A DNA stretch of 64,000 nucleotides, taken from contig NZ_KE386798.1 of assembly GCF_000428785.1 (NCBI RefSeq), positions 60,403 through 124,402 on the forward strand. The letters run 5' to 3'. Positions 1 to 8,377 of the stretch are shown one piece after another (within the stretch, counting starts at the first letter, position 1; every line of letters begins with the position of its first letter). The notes below the pieces were generated by a model. The model saw only the letters and a program-made list of their open reading frames with translations, was not told the origin of the DNA and made no database searches. This DNA is from Conchiformibius kuhniae DSM 17694 (GTDB lineage Bacteria; Pseudomonadota; Gammaproteobacteria; Burkholderiales; Neisseriaceae). The translations under genes and the position numbers were made by a program.

Positions 1-10
1 GAGTATACAT

Positions 11-115
11 GCCGGAAACCCCGCCCCGTCATTAGGGGATTAAGACGCCTAATCGGGCGGCTGCGTAATTCAATCGTTTGCCGAAAACCCCGCCCCATCA
101 TTAGGGGATAATGAA
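11..115 (+). CRISPR. 3' end of a CRISPR array (two repeats, one spacer)
   Basis: Two 36-nt repeat copies lie at 11-46 and 80-115, separated by a 33-nt spacer (47-79). They match except at two internal positions and over the last six or so bases, where the second copy is degenerate. That degeneracy marks the leader-distal end of an array whose remainder lies upstream of the window. Each repeat can form a CCCC/GGGG stem with a 7-nt loop. In the first copy this stem is followed by exactly eight bases, ATTAAGAC, which resembles the 5' crRNA handle of type III systems, so the array reads on the + strand. The terminal copy runs into the cas6 start codon. Confidence 0.85.
103..108 (+). promoter_or_regulatory. 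cas6 ribosome-binding site inside the last CRISPR repeat
   Basis: AGGGGA at 103-108 sits six bases before the cas6 ATG (115). Its GGGG (104-107) is also the 3' arm of the CRISPR repeat hairpin, whose 5' arm CCCC is at 93-96. By analogy with the intact repeat, the Cas6 cut would fall directly after this GGGG. Folding would mask the ribosome site and cutting would separate it from the start codon. Confidence 0.6.
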
Positions 116-1047
116 TGAAATTCAATCACTTAAATCTTTCTGATACGCTGCCTTTGGCGCGTTACCGTTATACTTTCCGCCTGCACCGCGCTTGGCGTCC
201 GCCCGTGCCGGCGGGTTCTTGCTTGCGCGGCGTGTTCGGTCATGCACTGCTGGAATTGGCGTGTACCTGCCCGCCCAATCGCGCCGTTCACGCGCCCGAT
301 TGCCCCTACCGCAGCCTGTTTGAAGCGCCCGCCGATGCGCGGCTGAACAAAAGCCAGCAGCAAACGCCGCCGCAACCCTATGTTTTGTTTGCCCCCGTCC
401 GCAAGGAAATTTGTCCTGCGGACGGGCTTTTTTCTTTTGAAATCCGCCTGTTCGGACAGGCGCGTTTGTTGCTGCCGATGGTAACGGCGGCGTGGCGGCG
501 GGCGTTTGCCAAAGGCGTGGGCGCGGCGGCGGTTTCAGGTAGCCTGTTTGATTTGGCGGTGTGGCAAAACGGCGTTTGGCAGAGCCTGCCCGTGTCGGGT
601 ACGCTGCCGCCGCATCAGCAACGTTTTGTTCTGAAAAACGATTATCCGAAAAACCTGACTTTGGATTTGATAACGCCCCTGCGCGTTGTCCGCAACGGCA
701 AGCCGCTTCGTGCCGCCGCGCTCGACCGCGATGTTTTGTTGCGGCAACTGTTTCGGCGGGTGCGCGGGGTGTCGGCGCTGTATTGGCCGCAGGATTTTGC
801 CGCCGACTATCACGGCTTGATGGGCGATGCCGCCGCCATTCGCAGCGTGCCGCAACTGCATTGGCGTGATTTCAAACGCTATTCCAACCGCCAGCAACGC
901 GCCGTGCCTTTGGGCGGGCTGATGGGGCAATGGCACTTGGAAAACGTGCCGCCGCAATGGGCGGCGTTGTTGGATTTGGGGCAATGGCTGCACATCGGCA
1001 AGGAAACCGTGTTCGGCTTGGGGGCGTACCGCATTCGGGCAGCCTGA
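115..1047 (+). CDS. cas6: CRISPR pre-crRNA endoribonuclease Cas6 (RAMP)
   Basis: Cas6 cuts the CRISPR transcript inside each repeat to release crRNAs, here for the Cmr complex encoded downstream. The 310-residue protein has the length of the family and ends in the glycine-rich GLGAY motif (residues 301-305) typical of the C-terminal RAMP fold. The start at 115 is supported by AGGGGA six bases upstream. That ribosome site lies in the degenerate terminal CRISPR repeat, which makes translation of cas6 a possible target of Cas6 itself. It is the first gene of the locus and is separated from the CARF-HEPN gene by about 157 bases. The catalytic residue was not assigned. Confidence 0.85.
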   Translation: MKFNHLNLSDTLPLARYRYTFRLHRAWRPPVPAGSCLRGVFGHALLELACTCPPNRAVHAPDCPYRSLFEAPADARLNKSQQQTPPQPYVLFAPVRKEICPADGLFSFEIRLFGQARLLLPMVTAAWRRAFAKGVGAAAVSGSLFDLAVWQNGVWQSLPVSGTLPPHQQRFVLKNDYPKNLTLDLITPLRVVRNGKPLRAAALDRDVLLRQLFRRVRGVSALYWPQDFAADYHGLMGDAAAIRSVPQLHWRDFKRYSNRQQRAVPLGGLMGQWHLENVPPQWAALLDLGQWLHIGKETVFGLGAYRIRAA

Positions 1048-1204
1048 AAAACGCACCACAAATTTGTGCTTGCTGCCGTTTGGCGCGGCGCGGGGTATGA
1101 TGCGCGGCATGGACGTTGATTATTTTGATTAATCATCTTGATTTACCCCCCCTATGGCGTATGATTTCGCCGCGCCGTATAGTGATTGTTTTTGGGAGAA
1201 CGCG

Positions 1205-2371
1205 ATGCACACTTTGATTAGTTTTTTGGGTTTTGCACAAAAAGGTTATGTGGAAACGGAATATGACTTTAACGGTGAAAAATTTAAAACGAAGTTTATC
1301 GGCGCCGGTTTGACGCAGATATTGCAGCCGCAGCAATTGCTGCTGGTTGGCACGGCAGGCAGTATGTGGGACGTGCTGTTGCAAGATGTTGCCAATGACA
1401 AAGATATTACGGCATTGATGGATGCCGTAGAAAAGAAAGCGGTAACGGAAGCATTGTTGCAGCCCTGCCTACCCAAAATGCGGGAAAAATTCGGCTGCGA
1501 AGTCAAGTTCATCATCATTGAATACGCCCGCACCGAAGCCGAGCAAATCAGCCTGCTTCAGCGCATTGCCGATGAGCTGAACGAAAACGACAGCATTTCC
1601 ATTGATGTAACCCATTCTTTCCGTCATCTGCCGATGCTGGCGCTGGTGGCATCGCGCTTTTTGGGCAAAGTCAAAAACATTGCCACCCGCCATATTTGCT
1701 ACGGCGCATTGAATATGCCGGACGGCAATCCCGTAATTGAATTGTCGGGCATGTTGAAAATGCTGGATTGGGTGGACGCGCTGGCAGTGTACAACCACAA
1801 CGGCAGCTACCACGAATTTGCCGGGCTGTTCCGCCGCGAACAGGCAAGCGAAGCTGCGGAATGTTTGGAAAACGCCGCGTTTTATGAAAACACCAACCAA
1901 ATCCATCAGGCGCGTGGCAAATTGGACAGCTTTCACCATTTGGTTTTGCCTGACAATCCTTTAATCGGACTGTTCAAACCTGAATTGGACAAACGTACGG
2001 GGTGGGCAAAGCACAATGATTACGCCCGCCGCCAGTTGGAAAACGCCAAGCTGCATTTGGACAAAGGCGATTATTTGCGGGCAACGGTGTTGGCGTATGA
2101 AGCGTGGCTGTCCAAAATGACTTACGCCTATAAAGGCGATATGGCAAATTATCATGACCGCGAGCAGGCAGAAAACCATTTCACGGCAAAAATGTCTGCC
2201 GCACAAAAAGCGGATTTCGATTGCTTGAACCATATCCGCAATGCGCTGGCACACGGTACGCAACCGGGACGCAATAACCGGCGCGTTCAGGCAGCCTTAA
2301 AAGATTCCGAAACACTCCGCCGCGAATTAAGCGATGCCGTTCGCACGATTGGGCAATGGCAGCCCGACTAA
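1205..2371 (+). CDS. csx2: CARF-HEPN ribonuclease, Csx1/Csx2 family (TIGR02221-like)
   Basis: Members of this family bind cyclic oligoadenylate made by Cas10 through the N-terminal CARF domain and then cut RNA with the C-terminal HEPN domain. The protein has 388 residues. The CARF half carries the family signature DVTHSFRHLP at 134-143, and the HEPN active-site motif R-X4-H is present as RNALAH (345-350). I chose ATG 1205 because GGGAGAA precedes it; an upstream in-frame start at 1154 would add 17 residues of no family character. It lies between cas6 and cmr1, as expected for the ancillary effector of a type III-B locus. The stop TAA abuts a dispersed repeat. Confidence 0.85.
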   Translation: MHTLISFLGFAQKGYVETEYDFNGEKFKTKFIGAGLTQILQPQQLLLVGTAGSMWDVLLQDVANDKDITALMDAVEKKAVTEALLQPCLPKMREKFGCEVKFIIIEYARTEAEQISLLQRIADELNENDSISIDVTHSFRHLPMLALVASRFLGKVKNIATRHICYGALNMPDGNPVIELSGMLKMLDWVDALAVYNHNGSYHEFAGLFRREQASEAAECLENAAFYENTNQIHQARGKLDSFHHLVLPDNPLIGLFKPELDKRTGWAKHNDYARRQLENAKLHLDKGDYLRATVLAYEAWLSKMTYAYKGDMANYHDREQAENHFTAKMSAAQKADFDCLNHIRNALAHGTQPGRNNRRVQAALKDSETLRRELSDAVRTIGQWQPD

Positions 2372-2565
2372 TGCATGTCATCAATTGACTGGAAAAGCTC
2401 TGCACCGTCATTCCCGTGCAAACGGGAATCCCAGTCGAAGCACAACAAGCTTTGATGCAACATCGCTTGCCAAGCATCGGGCAGTGTATTCCCGCATGTG
2501 CGGGAATGACGGCATTTTTTATCCTGCACTGATTTTCAGTGAAAAAGTTCAATTGGCGGCACACC
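2369..2565. repeat. Dispersed TAG-end repeat, degenerate copy with two dRS3 units
   Basis: This intergenic element separates the CARF-HEPN gene from cmr1. It starts at the stop codon (TAATGCATGTCATCAATT) and ends in a degraded inverse of the same end near 2550-2565. It holds two palindromes of the dRS3 form ATTCCC-N8-GGGAAT near 2409 and 2490. It belongs to the family that recurs throughout the window, and it splits what would otherwise be a continuous CRISPR operon. Confidence 0.65.
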
Positions 2566-2589
2566 ATAATCCGAAAAAAGGAAAAGAAT

Positions 2590-3921
2590 ATGGCATTACG
2601 AGAAATCACAGAATCCGCACCCGTTTGGGACGAGTGGAAATCAAAAATCCAAGAAAAAACAAAATGGCAGAGTATGCGCTGCCGTTTGGTTACGCCGATG
2701 TACGGCGGCGGCACGAAATCCGCCGAGCCGGACACCGCAATGCCCGTCCGTGCGGCGGCGATACGCGGGCAACTGCGTTTTTGGTGGCGTTTGTTGGCGA
2801 AATACAAATGGAAATTACAGGAACAGGAACAGGAACAGGAACAGGAAAAAGCCTTGCGCAAAGCGGAATTTGCGCTTTGGGGTGGCATGGACGGCAACGG
2901 TCAGGCGGGGTTGGTGTTTTTAAAAGTGTCGGACGTTACTTCCCCAAAAGTTATTTCATATTTTAAGGAATGGCGTAAAAATAAGAGTGAGCGTATTAAA
3001 CATCAGAACAAAAATGACAAATTATCCGCGTGTTCTTATGTTCTGTTTGCAATGGATAATGTGGATGAAGAGGAAAAGACCAAGTTAATTGACGAAGGTT
3101 CGCAATGGACGCTGCAATGGCGTTTTGACGAAACCCGTATTACGGACGAACAAAAACACCAAGTCCACGAAACTTTGCGCTGGTGGGCGAATTTCGGCGG
3201 TATCGGCGCACGGACGCGGCGCGGCTGCGGGGCGTTTGAAGCAAGCGAATGCAGCCTTGACGAAATCATCAAGCCCTTGACAGAAAAAGATGTAGAAGCG
3301 GCGGGCTGCCGTTTGGTGCGGCAAGCGGATACGTCTTCCAAACCGGTGGAAAGCTGGAAAAAAGCGGTGGCGAAATTGCGTGATTTCCGTCAGGCAGAAG
3401 AAATCGGGCGCAATAAGGGAGACAACCCGCCTATTCCGGGACGCAGCCGTTGGCCGGAACCTGATGCCTTGCGCCGCTTGAGCGGGGAATTTAGCAAAGA
3501 ACCCGGTCATTGGCACGAGCCCGAACATACGGCGGGCAATCTGTTTCCGCGCGGTTTGTTTGGTATGCCGATTATCATCACGTTTAAAGATGCGGGCGAC
3601 CCCGGCAAAAATATCCAGTTGCTGCCAAAGCCCGACCCGAAATCGCCGGCGAAAGAACGCATGTCCAGCCCCTTGATTATCCGCCCGATGAGAAATGCGG
3701 ACGGACAGTGGCAGGCGGGCGCATTGCTGCTGCCGTACAAGCACCTGTTGAGCATGAAAGCGGAAGTCAAAGGCGGCGAACTATGCGGCAGCCATACTGT
3801 GGACATTTGGCAAAACGGTAAAGATGCCGACATCCGCCCCTTGCGGGAAAACGGCGGCGGCAACCCCGGCGACCCCGGCGACCCCTTATCGGTTTTTTTG
3901 AATTTTTTTCAAAAAGGTTAA
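2590..3921 (+). CDS. cmr1: Type III-B RAMP protein Cmr1
   Basis: Cmr1 caps the 3'-crRNA side of the Cmr complex and helps in target capture. The 443-residue protein begins with the RAMP region expected for Cmr1, including RGQLRFWWR (residues 59-67), and has a conserved GGIGARTRRGCG segment near the middle. ATG 2590 is preceded by an A/G-rich ribosome site (AAAAAAGGAAAAG). Residues 77-86 are five Gln-Glu pairs encoded by a pure CAGGAA x5 tract, which is probably length-polymorphic without shifting the frame. Three bases separate its stop from cmr2. Confidence 0.85.
   Translation: MALREITESAPVWDEWKSKIQEKTKWQSMRCRLVTPMYGGGTKSAEPDTAMPVRAAAIRGQLRFWWRLLAKYKWKLQEQEQEQEQEKALRKAEFALWGGMDGNGQAGLVFLKVSDVTSPKVISYFKEWRKNKSERIKHQNKNDKLSACSYVLFAMDNVDEEEKTKLIDEGSQWTLQWRFDETRITDEQKHQVHETLRWWANFGGIGARTRRGCGAFEASECSLDEIIKPLTEKDVEAAGCRLVRQADTSSKPVESWKKAVAKLRDFRQAEEIGRNKGDNPPIPGRSRWPEPDALRRLSGEFSKEPGHWHEPEHTAGNLFPRGLFGMPIIITFKDAGDPGKNIQLLPKPDPKSPAKERMSSPLIIRPMRNADGQWQAGALLLPYKHLLSMKAEVKGGELCGSHTVDIWQNGKDADIRPLRENGGGNPGDPGDPLSVFLNFFQKG
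2818..2847 (+). repeat. CAGGAA x5 microsatellite inside cmr1
   Basis: Five perfect hexamers run from 2818 to 2847 and encode (QE)5 at residues 77-86 of Cmr1. Because the unit is six bases, gain or loss keeps the reading frame and only changes the length of a charged surface segment. Confidence 0.9.
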
Positions 3922-3924
3922 TCC

Positions 3925-5832
3925 GTGAATCAATATATTTTAATTCTGTCGGTGGGACCTGTGCAGGGCTTTATCGCCGCCGCCCGCCGCAGCCGCGATT
4001 TGTGGTGCGGTTCGTGGCTGCTGTCGGAAATCGCCAAAGCCGCCGCCAAACATTTGCAAGATGCGGGCGCGGAAATGATTTTTCCGTCCGTCAGCCATGA
4101 TGCGGGCTGCCTGAACGAAGGTTCGGACTTTTCGGTGGGCAACAAAATCCAAGTGCGCTGCGAATGCGCCGATGGCGATGCCGTTACCGCGCTGGGCAAT
4201 GCGGCTGCCGCAGCCGCCAAACGGCGTTTCCGCAACCTTGCCGCCGATGCGCTGAAAAAACTGGGTAAAGACGCCGACAAACTGCGTTCGGAGCTTTGGG
4301 CGCAACAGCTTGACGATTATGTGGAAGTGCAATTCGCGTGGGCGCGGGAAAACGGCGATTACCGCGAAGCCTGTCAAAAAGCCGCCCGTCTGCTGGTGGG
4401 GCGCAAAGCCACGCGTGATTTTGCGCCCGCGTTTGCCCGCAGTGCCGATGATGAACGGTATATGCTGCCCAAATCCTCTTTGGACGGCGCCCGCGAAACC
4501 GTCTTGCTCAAAGAAAAACAAACCACATTGCCCAAAGAAAAACAAATCAGCAGAAGTCTGCGGCAGAAACTGGGCTTGAAATTTTCCGAACAGCTTGATT
4601 GCGCGGGTGTGGTCAAACGCATGGGCGGCGACAGCGAACAATTTACCCCGATTACCCGCGTGGCGGCGGACAGTTGGTTGCGCGAATTACCCAAAGATGT
4701 GTTGAAAACTTTGCGCGAAGCCTACGAACCTTTGGTGGCAAACGGTTTGGCAACGCGGGTGCGCGGCAATCAAGGCGTGTATCAAGATTTTCCCTATGAC
4801 GGACAATTTTTATACCGTTCCCGTTTGGACGCTGCCATCGCCAACGCCAAAAAAGGCGAGAAAAGCAGCGATGATGCTGCTGAAAAACAGGATTTTGCAA
4901 GCGAGCGGGCAGATTTACAGAGCTTTGAAAAAACCGTCAAAACCGTTTGGGAAACGCACGGCGAACCCTGCCCCTATTGGGTGATGCTGCTGGCGGACGG
5001 CGACCGCATGGGCGCGTTGCTGGACAAAGCCGAAACCATGGCGCAACACCAAGAAATCACGGAAAAGCTGTCGGAATTTGCCGGCAGCGTGCCGGAAACC
5101 TTGCGCGAACATCACGGGCATTGCATTTACGCGGGCGGCGATGACGTGCTGGGTTTGCTGTCTTTGCGCGATGCGGTGAAATGCGCCGAAGTGTTGAAAG
5201 ATGCGTTTGCTGAAAAACTGGCGGGCGTGGCAGAAAATTTGGGCGTGGCAGCAGACAAATCTCCGTCTTTATCGGTGGGCTTGGCAATCTGCCATATTCA
5301 AACGCCTTTGGGCAACGTCCGCGCCCTTGCCAAACGCGCCGAAAAAACCGCCAAAGGCGATGATTGCGCCGAAAATGTGCAACGCAACGCTTTGGGCATC
5401 ACGCTGGCGGTGCGTTCCGGCAGCACGCTGGATTGGCGGGCGCGTTGGGACGACCAAGATGCGTCGTTGGACGCTATCACGCGGTGGGTGGAAGATTACG
5501 GCAAGGGCATTTTGAGCAGCCGCATTGCCTACGATTGCCGCCAGATTTTTATCCACACCGATTTTCCCATGCTTTCAGACAGCCCGCCAAGCGATGCGGA
5601 TTTGAAAAAAAACAATGAGGATTTGAAAAAAATCCGTGCCGCCGAATTCAAACGGATGTTGGAAAAAGCCCGTTCTCCGAACGGCGGCGAGCTGGATGCG
5701 GGTTTAAAAGAACGTTTGCTGCAACGCTTTGAACAGGTGAACGATTTGCAGAAAATGGCCACCGAACTGATTGTGGCACGCTGGCTGAGCGCCAAAACGC
5801 AGCGCGATTTGGCTTGGAAAGGGGACGAATAA
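3925..5832 (+). CDS. cmr2: Cas10/Cmr2, large subunit and cyclic-oligoadenylate synthase
   Basis: Cmr2 is the signature subunit of type III-B; on target RNA binding its Palm domain makes cyclic oligoadenylates. The 635-residue protein has the Palm motif GGDD at residues 404-407 in the context YAGGDDVLGLL. It starts with the Cmr2 N-terminal domain (GPVQGFIAAARRSRDLW, residues 11-27), with no preceding HD nuclease domain. DNA cleavage by this subunit is therefore not expected, and signalling should carry the immune response. The start codon is GTG at 3925, three bases after cmr1. The stop overlaps the cmr3 start (TAATG), so translation is probably coupled. Confidence 0.9.
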   Translation: MNQYILILSVGPVQGFIAAARRSRDLWCGSWLLSEIAKAAAKHLQDAGAEMIFPSVSHDAGCLNEGSDFSVGNKIQVRCECADGDAVTALGNAAAAAAKRRFRNLAADALKKLGKDADKLRSELWAQQLDDYVEVQFAWARENGDYREACQKAARLLVGRKATRDFAPAFARSADDERYMLPKSSLDGARETVLLKEKQTTLPKEKQISRSLRQKLGLKFSEQLDCAGVVKRMGGDSEQFTPITRVAADSWLRELPKDVLKTLREAYEPLVANGLATRVRGNQGVYQDFPYDGQFLYRSRLDAAIANAKKGEKSSDDAAEKQDFASERADLQSFEKTVKTVWETHGEPCPYWVMLLADGDRMGALLDKAETMAQHQEITEKLSEFAGSVPETLREHHGHCIYAGGDDVLGLLSLRDAVKCAEVLKDAFAEKLAGVAENLGVAADKSPSLSVGLAICHIQTPLGNVRALAKRAEKTAKGDDCAENVQRNALGITLAVRSGSTLDWRARWDDQDASLDAITRWVEDYGKGILSSRIAYDCRQIFIHTDFPMLSDSPPSDADLKKNNEDLKKIRAAEFKRMLEKARSPNGGELDAGLKERLLQRFEQVNDLQKMATELIVARWLSAKTQRDLAWKGDE

Positions 5833-6986
5833 TGCGGAATTATTGGATTGATGCCTTGTCGCCGTTGGTGTTTCGGAGCGGCAAGCCGTTTGGGGCGCAG
5901 TCGGACACGCACGATATTGCCTTTCCCCTGCCGTCTGCGGCAGCGGGCTTGGTGCGTACCTGCGTGATGCGGCAAAACGGTTGGCACGATTTGAGCAACG
6001 AACAATCGGCGCAATTGAACCGCATCGCCGCGCACGGTTTGTTTTTGGCGCGGCAACGGGCAGACGGCGAAACCGTTTTGCTGCTGCCCAAGCCCGCAGA
6101 CGCGCTCTACCTGCGCCACCCCGACACGCAGGAAACCTTGTTGGTGCGCCTGTCGCCACGCGCGGCGGACGCGGATTGCGGCAGCGATTTGCCCGCAGGA
6201 CTGCTGCCCGTGCGCATGTCTGCCGAACACGAACATTTGAACGGCAAACCGCAAAGCGGCGCAAAGTATTGGTGTGCGGAAGATTTTGCCAAATGGCAAA
6301 ACGGCGCAGCCTTGAGTTTTGACACCGTGAAACAAAACGGTGCCAACGATTTGCCCACCGAAACGCGCACGCACACGGCGGTGGACGCGCAAAGCGGCGC
6401 GGCAAAAGACGCGCAGTTGTTCCAAACCACCGCCTACGATTTTTCCCCTGCTGCAAAAAAACGGCAAGAGGGCGGCGGCTGGCAGCCGCACCGTTATGGT
6501 TTTGTGATTCGCACGGAACAGGATTTGGCGGAAGGTTTGGTGTGCTTTGGCGGCGAGGGGCGTTTGTCGCGCCTGCACGCTTTGGCGCAAGATGCGGGCG
6601 CGGCGTTTGCCGCACCGTCTGATGCGGCGGGTGTGCGCCTGACTTTGCTCACACCTGCGATTTTCAAAAACGGCTGGCTGCCCGGTTGGTTGGACGAAAA
6701 AACTTTGTGCGGCACGTTTCCGCACACCGATGTGCGCGTCAAGCTCCGCGCCGCCGCTTTGGAACGCTGGCAGCCGGTGTCGGGCTGGGATTTGCACCGG
6801 CACCAACCCAAAGCCATGCGCAAAGCTGTGCCTGCCGGTTCGGTGTATTGGCTGGAATGCGAAACGGGCGGGGCGGCGGCGTTGGCAGATGCGGCCGGCA
6901 AAGCCCTGTCCGACCACCCGCAAGACCGTTTGGACGGTTTCGGCATCGCCGCCCTTGCCGCATGGACGCCGCCGCAGGCTGCCTGA
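5832..6986 (+). CDS. cmr3: Type III-B RAMP protein Cmr3
   Basis: Cmr3 binds the 5' crRNA handle and pairs with Cmr2 at the base of the Cmr complex. The 384-residue product opens with WIDALSPLVFRSGKPFG, the usual N-terminal signature of Cmr3 proteins. The ATG at 5832 overlaps the cmr2 stop by one base, so I prefer it to an upstream in-frame start at 5814. The last codons lie in a DNA-uptake word (AGGCTGCCTGAA at 6976-6987), so the C-terminus and stop are encoded by the uptake sequence. Confidence 0.85.
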   Translation: MRNYWIDALSPLVFRSGKPFGAQSDTHDIAFPLPSAAAGLVRTCVMRQNGWHDLSNEQSAQLNRIAAHGLFLARQRADGETVLLLPKPADALYLRHPDTQETLLVRLSPRAADADCGSDLPAGLLPVRMSAEHEHLNGKPQSGAKYWCAEDFAKWQNGAALSFDTVKQNGANDLPTETRTHTAVDAQSGAAKDAQLFQTTAYDFSPAAKKRQEGGGWQPHRYGFVIRTEQDLAEGLVCFGGEGRLSRLHALAQDAGAAFAAPSDAAGVRLTLLTPAIFKNGWLPGWLDEKTLCGTFPHTDVRVKLRAAALERWQPVSGWDLHRHQPKAMRKAVPAGSVYWLECETGGAAALADAAGKALSDHPQDRLDGFGIAALAAWTPPQAA

Positions 6987-6987
6987 A
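6976..6987 (+). other. DNA uptake word AGGCTGCCTGAA
   Basis: This is an exact copy of the 12-mer described as the Simonsiella-type DUS dialect. It spans the cmr3 stop codon (TGA at 6984-6986). Confidence 0.6.
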
Positions 6988-7019
6988 AATATTTCCGATT
7001 TGTTTCAAAGGACAAAAAC

Positions 7020-7919
7020 ATGAACACCCGCATTTTTCATTTGCAAGCCCTTTCCGCCCTGCACATCGGCACCGGTCAGGGTGTCGGCACGGTGGATTTG
7101 CCGATTGCCCGTTCCCGCGCCACCAACCTGCCCCTGATTCCGGGTTCCGCACTCAAAGGCGTGTTGCGCGATGAAGCCAAAAAACAATGGGGTTTGAAAG
7201 ACGACATCAACGTCCTGTTCGGCGCGGAAAGCCAGCAGGAAAACCCGCACGCAGGCGCAATCGCATTCGGCGATGCCCATTTGCTGCTGCTGCCCGTGCG
7301 TTCCTTTGCCGGAACGGTGGCGTATGCCACTTGCCCTTTTGTGCTGCGCCGTTATGCCCGCGACACCGCCGCCAAGCACGCCGTTCCCGATACCGAAGCC
7401 GAAGCACTATTGTGCAAAAACAGTAAATTAAAAGTGAGCGGCGAAAAAATCGCACTGGAAGATTTGGATTTGCAAGCCAAGGAATGCGATGAAATGAACG
7501 CGTGGGGCGACACCCTTGCCGCGCAACTCTATCCCGACACCTGCGAAGATGCCGAAGCATGGCGCGAACAACTGAAACAACGCTTGGTGTTGCTACCCGA
7601 CAATGTATTTTCCTTTTTGGCAGACACCGCCACCGAAATCCGCATGCGTATCCGCATTAACCGCGAAACCCGCATGGTAGATAAAGAAAGAGGCGCATTG
7701 TGGTCGGAAGAAAACCTGCCCGCCGAAAGCGTGCTGTGGGGCGTGATGGGCATCGGCAACGCCCGCGACAAAAGCAAACAAAAACAAAGTGCTGCCGGCT
7801 TGTCCGCCAAAATCCCTGCGGGCGAAACCGCCATTCAAATCGGCGGCAAACACACGGTGGGGCGCGGCTTGTGCCGTCTGCTGATTGCGGCTGACACCCA
7901 AGCGGGAGAACAAGCATGA
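7020..7919 (+). CDS. cmr4: Type III-B backbone RNase Cmr4
   Basis: Cmr4 forms the repeated backbone filament of the complex and cuts target RNA at 6-nt intervals. The 299-residue protein has the typical start HIGTGQGVGTVD, placing an aspartate at residue 26. This is the position of the catalytic Asp26 known from Pyrococcus Cmr4. The following PGSALKGVLR segment is the conserved RAMP loop. AAAGGA precedes the ATG. The stop overlaps the cmr5 start (ATGA). Confidence 0.9.
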   Translation: MNTRIFHLQALSALHIGTGQGVGTVDLPIARSRATNLPLIPGSALKGVLRDEAKKQWGLKDDINVLFGAESQQENPHAGAIAFGDAHLLLLPVRSFAGTVAYATCPFVLRRYARDTAAKHAVPDTEAEALLCKNSKLKVSGEKIALEDLDLQAKECDEMNAWGDTLAAQLYPDTCEDAEAWREQLKQRLVLLPDNVFSFLADTATEIRMRIRINRETRMVDKERGALWSEENLPAESVLWGVMGIGNARDKSKQKQSAAGLSAKIPAGETAIQIGGKHTVGRGLCRLLIAADTQAGEQA

Positions 7920-8377
7920 GCCGCATCCGTTCGCAACAATACGCTTTAACAGCCTATGATTTGGTTAAAAATGTCAAAATTGAAAAAGAACAGGGAAAAA
8001 AAGAATTGGCGGAAGGCTACCGTACCTTGGCGTTGAACTTTCCCAATATGATATTGCAATCGGGCTTGTGTCAGGCAGTGGGTTTTTTGCTGGCAAAGGG
8101 CACGGAAGATGACGAAAATGGTAAAAAATCCGAGAAAAATGCACATTTTGTTTTATTGTTAAAGCATTTAACCAAATTGCTGAACGATAATGACGAGACT
8201 GATGCTTTATTGCTGAACGATAATGACAAGACTGACGCTTTCCATAAACACATTTTAGAATGTGATTTGGACAAATACCAACTGCTCACCCGCAACACTT
8301 TGGAAGCCGCTTCATGGCTGAAGCGTTACACCCAAGCCCTGTTGCCAAAAGATAATGATGGGGACAAACATGTGTGA
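7916..8377 (+). CDS. cmr5: Type III-B small subunit Cmr5
   Basis: Cmr5 is the helical small subunit that forms the minor filament of the complex. The 153-residue product begins with the usual Cmr5 pattern (RSQQYALTAYDLV) and ends in LEAASWLKRYTQAL, a helix common to the family. It overlaps cmr4 by four bases and cmr6 by eight. Its middle is unusual: residues 88-109 are two 11-residue units (LLNDNDETDAL and LLNDNDKTDAF) from a 33-bp tandem duplication, next to other Asp/Asn-rich stretches. Confidence 0.85.
   Translation: MSRIRSQQYALTAYDLVKNVKIEKEQGKKELAEGYRTLALNFPNMILQSGLCQAVGFLLAKGTEDDENGKKSEKNAHFVLLLKHLTKLLNDNDETDALLLNDNDKTDAFHKHILECDLDKYQLLTRNTLEAASWLKRYTQALLPKDNDGDKHV
8177..8242 (+). repeat. 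33-bp in-frame tandem duplication in cmr5
   Basis: Copy one is 8177-8209 and copy two 8210-8242; they differ at a few positions and encode 11 residues each. The length keeps the frame. It looks like a recent duplication in an acidic loop. Confidence 0.85.
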
